59,481 bases of DNA from Candidatus Dactylopiibacterium carminicum (GTDB lineage: Bacteria; Pseudomonadota; Gammaproteobacteria; Burkholderiales; Rhodocyclaceae). The stretch is taken from assembly GCF_014736495.1 (NCBI RefSeq), contig NZ_MDUX01000016.1, forward strand, positions 1-59,481, given 5' to 3'. The notes under the pieces were generated by a model. It was not told where the DNA came from. It saw only the letters and a list, made by a program, of their open reading frames with translations, and did no database searches. The position numbers were made by a program, and so were the translations under genes. Positions 56,065 to 59,481 of the stretch are shown one piece after another (position 1 is the first letter of the stretch; every line of letters starts with the position of its first letter).

Positions 56065-56807
56065 CGTGTGTCTTCCTGCACAGACAGCAAGCCTTCCGCC
56101 TGCAACCTGTCCACCAGCGTCCGTGCCGAATCCACACGCGCTCCTGGCTTTCGTTGCGGGGCCTTCGCCAGTGCCAACCGCAACAAGCGTGGCGACAGAT
56201 CCGCAGCCAGCGCTTCCGCGCTTTCGAAGATGATGGGCTTTCCGCTACACAGGTCTGCTGAGCGTGGCCGAACCAACATCGGATCGACACCGACCACGGC
56301 TGGCAGCGTCAATCCAAGCCACTCATGGCTGTGGTCCAGTTCACGGCGGACACAGACGCCAGGCGCCTCCAGCCGCAAACCGGAAGCATCTGTGGCCTGC
56401 GGCCAGCCCAGCATGGCGGCCAGCATCTGCGGAATCTGCCGAGCCTCGCCATCACTCGCCCGCGCACCCAGAAGTACGAGCGAAACATTCTCGCGCTGGG
56501 CCACAGCCTTGAGCAGTTTGGCCATAAGCAGGGGCTCGAGTGCCGCTCCAGCTGCAACCAGCAGCGCCCGGTCGGCACCCATGGCCAATGCGGTCCGCAG
56601 TTGATCCTGCGAAGCCACCGATCCGCAGCTCACCGCCAATATCTCGCGCGCAAGACCTGTTTCACGCCAGCGTAAGGCCTGCTCCAACGCCACCTCGTCG
56701 CAAGGATTCACCGGCATACGCAGGCCATCCGGCGTGGCATTGCCATCTTCATCGCCAGACAGCAGCGGGCCGCCGGACGTGGGCCCAAATGCCACCATCA
56801 CTCTCAT
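56061..56807 (-). CDS. etfB: Electron transfer flavoprotein beta subunit
   Basis: AMP-binding half of ETF, 248 residues. Family features are VNPCDEVALEQALRWRETG, ALAMGADRALLVAAGAALEP, VLLGARASDGEARQIPQMLA and AMLGWPQATDASGLRLE, then LPAVVGVDPMLVRPR. It starts the cluster etfB-etfA-small protein-HD-GYP and is divergent from a TetR regulator. No acyl-CoA dehydrogenase or other obvious electron donor lies in the window. Confidence 0.92.
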   Translation of the reverse strand: MRVMVAFGPTSGGPLLSGDEDGNATPDGLRMPVNPCDEVALEQALRWRETGLAREILAVSCGSVASQDQLRTALAMGADRALLVAAGAALEPLLMAKLLKAVAQRENVSLVLLGARASDGEARQIPQMLAAMLGWPQATDASGLRLEAPGVCVRRELDHSHEWLGLTLPAVVGVDPMLVRPRSADLCSGKPIIFESAEALAADLSPRLLRLALAKAPQRKPGARVDSARTLVDRLQAEGLLSVQEDTR

Positions 56808-56926
56808 GCTGTGATCTCCTGCCCTGAGAACATTCTTCCCAGGAATCAGCCCCGGCCGTCGAAAAACCTTGCTACCTCAGCCTGAGCACCGATAATACGC
56901 GACCACACAGTCTTGCTCTCCATGCC

Positions 56927-57514
56927 ATGAACGACCATCCGCCTTCACAAACGGACAGCCGCTCCGCGCTCGACCGCACCAACTGGGTGAACTTCGCCAC
57001 GACCGTGCTGGCACGAGACGGCCTTGCCGGTGTACGCATCGAAAGCCTGGCCCGCGAGCTGAATGTCACCAAAGGCAGTTTCTACTGGCACTTCCGGGAT
57101 CGTCAGGCCCTGCTCAACGCCATCATCGCGGAATGGAAGACGGCACGTCTGCACGAACTGCAGCTGGAGGCCCCCCGCACCCCTGCAGAGGCAGAAGCGC
57201 AGATCCACGCCATCATCGACCGGTATTCGACGCGCCCCGATGCCGATCGTTTGCTGCTGGAGCTGGCCATCCGCGACTGGGCGCGGCGAGACTCACATGT
57301 AGCCAATATCGTCGAACAGGTGGACGTTGCCCGCCAGGCGCGTGCCACGCGTCTGTTCGAGATGGCGGGCTTTGCACCAGAGGAAGCGCGTAACCGCGCA
57401 CTGTTGATGTTCACGCACGTCTTCGGACTCTCGATGATGATGTTCGAACACAGCATCAGCGAGGATCTTGCCGCGCGCCACGAAGCGATCGCGCGTCTGA
57501 TCTGCCGGAAGTAG
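56927..57514 (+). CDS. TetR-family transcriptional regulator
   Basis: A 195-residue repressor-type protein with the N-terminal helix-turn-helix RIESLARELNVTKGSFYWHF (residues about 37-56), then RDRQALLNAII, and an all-helical ligand domain. It is divergent from etfB across 119 bases, so it probably controls the etf cluster. No clear palindromic operator was picked out there. The inducer is unknown. Confidence 0.9.
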   Translation: MNDHPPSQTDSRSALDRTNWVNFATTVLARDGLAGVRIESLARELNVTKGSFYWHFRDRQALLNAIIAEWKTARLHELQLEAPRTPAEAEAQIHAIIDRYSTRPDADRLLLELAIRDWARRDSHVANIVEQVDVARQARATRLFEMAGFAPEEARNRALLMFTHVFGLSMMMFEHSISEDLAARHEAIARLICRK

Positions 57515-57521
57515 GAAGAAA

Positions 57522-58586
57522 TCAGTTGGCCAACGTGGTGGCCAACTGATCCTCGAAGACCAGTGGCGAGGGTTTGTGGGCAGCCACGTTTTCCAGCCAC
57601 TTGCGGATACGCTGCGCATCGGCCACGCGCGTATAGCGCCCCCAGGAATCCAGCAGCACGATCGCCAGCGGCTTGTCGCCCAGCCAGGCTTGCATCACCA
57701 GGCAGCGGCCGGATTCGCTGATGTAGCCGGTCTTGGAAACATCGATCTGCCAATCAGGGCTGCTGACCAGCGAATTGGTGTTGCGATAGGTCAGCGTCCG
57801 TTTTGCCCCCACGCGAACGATGTATTCCTCGCGGGTCGAAAACTCACGGATCAGGGGATAGCGCGAAGCGTTGGCCACCAGCGTGGCGAGATCGCGCGCG
57901 GAGGAAACGTTGTCCTTGTTCAGCCCGGTGCCGTCGTAGATGTGTGTATCCGCCAGCCCCATCAGCCGGGCCTTGACCTTGACCGCTTCCAGGAAGGCAG
58001 TCATCCCACCCGGATAGTGACGCGCCAGGGACGAAGCCGCGCGGTTCTCGGAAGACATCAGAGCCAGCAGCATCAATTCTTCTCGGCTCAGGCGCGTTCC
58101 CAGCGTCAGGCGGGAACTGGTGCCCTTGAGACGGTCGACGTCATCGTTGGTGATCTCCAGCACTTCACTCAGGCTTTGCTGAGCATCGAGCACCACCATG
58201 ACCGTCATCAGCTTCGTGATGGACGCGATCGGCACGGCGGCATGGGCATTCTTTTCCAGCAGGATTTCGCCGCTATTGACGTCCTGCACCACGAAAGCAG
58301 AGGAGCTGAGCTGCGGATTGCCCACTGTATCGAAATCCGTATCCAGGGGTTTTGCTGGCGTCGCACGGGTACTCACCGGCGTGCTCTTCGCCTTGCGTGT
58401 GCTGGTGCCGGATTTGCTGCTCGAAGCAACCTTTCTGGACTGTGCAGCAGGCTTCTTGGTTTTCGTCGCAGACGCGTGGGCGCCGCTTTTTTGTGCCTTG
58501 GCGTTGCTCGCCGCTTTGCTTGCCAGCGTCCCCACGATCAGAATCGACACGCTCATCACGGCCAGAACGAGATGTTTCAGCTTCAT
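57522..58586 (-). CDS. pbpG: D-alanyl-D-alanine endopeptidase (PBP7 family)
   Basis: Low-molecular-weight penicillin-binding protein that cuts peptidoglycan cross-links. From ATG 58586 it has 354 residues with a signal or anchor segment (LVLAVMSVSILIVGTLAS), a Lys/Ser/Ala-rich linker of about 65 residues, and the catalytic motifs SITK (122-125), SEN (179-181) and KTG in SKTGYISESGRCLV. DTHIYDGTGLNKDNVSSARD is typical of PbpG. The longer upstream frame is rejected. Confidence 0.92.
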   Translation of the reverse strand: MKLKHLVLAVMSVSILIVGTLASKAASNAKAQKSGAHASATKTKKPAAQSRKVASSSKSGTSTRKAKSTPVSTRATPAKPLDTDFDTVGNPQLSSSAFVVQDVNSGEILLEKNAHAAVPIASITKLMTVMVVLDAQQSLSEVLEITNDDVDRLKGTSSRLTLGTRLSREELMLLALMSSENRAASSLARHYPGGMTAFLEAVKVKARLMGLADTHIYDGTGLNKDNVSSARDLATLVANASRYPLIREFSTREEYIVRVGAKRTLTYRNTNSLVSSPDWQIDVSKTGYISESGRCLVMQAWLGDKPLAIVLLDSWGRYTRVADAQRIRKWLENVAAHKPSPLVFEDQLATTLAN

Positions 58587-58704
58587 GAGAACAGGCTCCC
58601 TGCGACGATCATGTTTGTAAGGCACGAATAAAAACCTGCAATTTCCATTGAAATTAATCAGATGCGGAAGATTCTTCAAAAAAATTCTACATCTGGTCGC
58701 ACAA

Positions 58705-58730
58705 ACGAAAAGGGCGCCGTTCAGCGCCCT
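58705..58730 (-). terminator. Terminator after bacteriohemerythrin
   Basis: On the minus strand GGGCGCTGAACGGCGCCC followed by TTTTCGTTT, 25 bases past the hemerythrin stop. Confidence 0.8.
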
Positions 58731-58754
58731 TGTCTAGTGCCGCATCCAGTAAGC

Positions 58755-59171
58755 TCAGGCTGGTGCTGAAGTATGCGCGCCCTGAATCGCTGCGGCAAGC
58801 GCCATATCGCGAACCAACACATGTTCACGAAGCCAGGCCGCAAGCATCTGATCGATGTCCAGTTGTGCCGTACGCGCACCACGAGCAACGCGCGACTGAA
58901 GCGCACAGACTTCACTCACGAAACGGTCGTGTTCGGCCTTGTGCGTGGCGTAGTGCGCGTAATCAATCTCGCGCATGAACGCCTCTTCACGACTGAAATG
59001 GGTTTCAGTGTAGTTACGCAACGCATCGACGATGCTCTGCGTTTCCTGATTCACCTGACCCGTACTCATATCCTTGTTCAGACGGTCGAGCAAGGCAAAA
59101 AGCTGGCGGTGATCATCATCGATCTGCTCGTTGCCAACCGACAGATCAGGGGTCCAATTGATTGGATTCAT
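58755..59171 (-). CDS. Bacteriohemerythrin
   Basis: Di-iron oxygen-binding protein of 138 residues. All seven iron ligands are present: His21 (DDDHRQLF), His58 and Glu62 (THFSREEAFM), His77 and His81 (HKAEHDRF), His117 and Asp122 (LREHVLVRDMA). Stand-alone forms are thought to carry or sense oxygen, sometimes for motility. It is monocistronic, with its own terminator. Confidence 0.95.
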   Translation of the reverse strand: MNPINWTPDLSVGNEQIDDDHRQLFALLDRLNKDMSTGQVNQETQSIVDALRNYTETHFSREEAFMREIDYAHYATHKAEHDRFVSEVCALQSRVARGARTAQLDIDQMLAAWLREHVLVRDMALAAAIQGAHTSAPA

Positions 59172-59347
59172 GAAACTCTCCTTGAAGCATCAAAAAATCC
59201 TATGTCGATCCGGCGCTGGAGCGGCGCTTACGACTCACCTGCAATGATTGCGATTCGACGAAGCAAAGGGTTGACGCAACACATCAAAATGCGTTTTTTA
59301 CGGTTTTCTAGACCACGCGACGCCAGCATTCCATGTCCGGTAAACGC

Positions 59348-59381
59348 AAAAAACCCTGCCGGTTCAGCGGCAGGGTTTTTT
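59348..59381. terminator. Bidirectional terminator
   Basis: AAAAAA, CCCTGCCG, GTTCAG loop, CGGCAGGG, TTTTTT. It lies just beyond the stop of the partial gene at the right edge, which it would terminate on the minus strand. Confidence 0.88.
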
Positions 59382-59396
59382 AAGGCGCTGTCGGAG

Positions 59397-59481
59397 TTAG
59401 CTGTTGAGTCTCCATTGCCCGGCCGTCTCGTTGAGGCAAAGTGCGGGGGAAATAGCGTTCCGATAGCGCTCAAGGAGGCGG
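59397..59481 (-). CDS. C-terminal end of a gene entering from the right (partial)
   Basis: The last 28 codons of an open frame, reading RLLERYRNAISPALCLNETA, then GQWRLNS and TAA. The stop is followed 15 bases later by a strong terminator in the same direction, which supports a real gene end. No family can be assigned from so short a piece. Confidence 0.5.
   Translation of the reverse strand, partial: RLLERYRNAISPALCLNETAGQWRLNS

Overview
The window is chromosomal DNA of high-GC character, closely packed with housekeeping genes and no phage, plasmid or insertion-sequence module. Gene content and order (MotC/MotD stator genes, flgBCDE facing flgA, flhB-flhA-flhF-flhG-fliA, hupB-tRNA-tRNA-ppiD, rnhA-yafS-like-gloB, bioFHCD, pyrG-kdsA-eno-ftsB) point to a motile betaproteobacterium, possibly near Rhodocyclales or Neisseriales. 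That placement is inferred from family knowledge, not from a search.

Layout. 1-5.7 kb: flagellar rod and hook genes (flgB-C-D-E, minus strand), flgA divergent, then flgM-flgN behind a clear FliA-type promoter, and motD convergent. 5.8-9.7 kb: dapB, bamE, fur, a short-chain dehydrogenase, rnhA and a methyltransferase. 9.8-13.9 kb: gloB and the biotin operon bioF-bioH-bioC-bioD, in which bioF carries an in-frame amber codon. 13.8-19.6 kb: lolA, ftsK, a Crp/Fnr regulator, trxB and an Smr-domain gene. 19.6-22.2 kb: a small secreted cysteine protein with a frameshift at a run of seven A, then an ilvBN acetolactate synthase operon preceded by a valine-rich leader peptide and a well-formed attenuator. 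22.3-31.9 kb: addA-like helicase/nuclease, edd, ftsB, eno, kdsA, pyrG. 32.0-34.5 kb: an orphan sensor kinase. 34.5-42 kb: the second flagellar block, motC, fliA, a P-loop-less flhG-like gene, flhF, flhA, flhB. 42.1-47.4 kb: ppiD, tRNA-Asp, tRNA-Val, hupB, holB, tmk, mltG. 47.5-53.8 kb: mfd, an unknown gene and deaD. 53.9-57.5 kb: an HD-GYP gene, a small CxxC protein, etfA, etfB and a divergent TetR regulator. 57.5 kb to the end: pbpG, a bacteriohemerythrin and the last codons of a gene entering from the right.

How it fits together. The two flagellar blocks supply the export gate (FlhA, FlhB), placement and number control (FlhF, FlhG-like), the late sigma factor and its antagonist (FliA, FlgM), an export chaperone (FlgN), basal-body and hook parts, and both halves of one stator (MotC, MotD) 29 kb apart. 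Three of these flagellar promoters share a dyad laid out like an FlhDC box. The most notable signals are the ilvB leader/attenuator, the nonsense codon in bioF, the slippery heptamer in the small secreted protein, the shared flagellar dyad and the FlhG relative without a P-loop.
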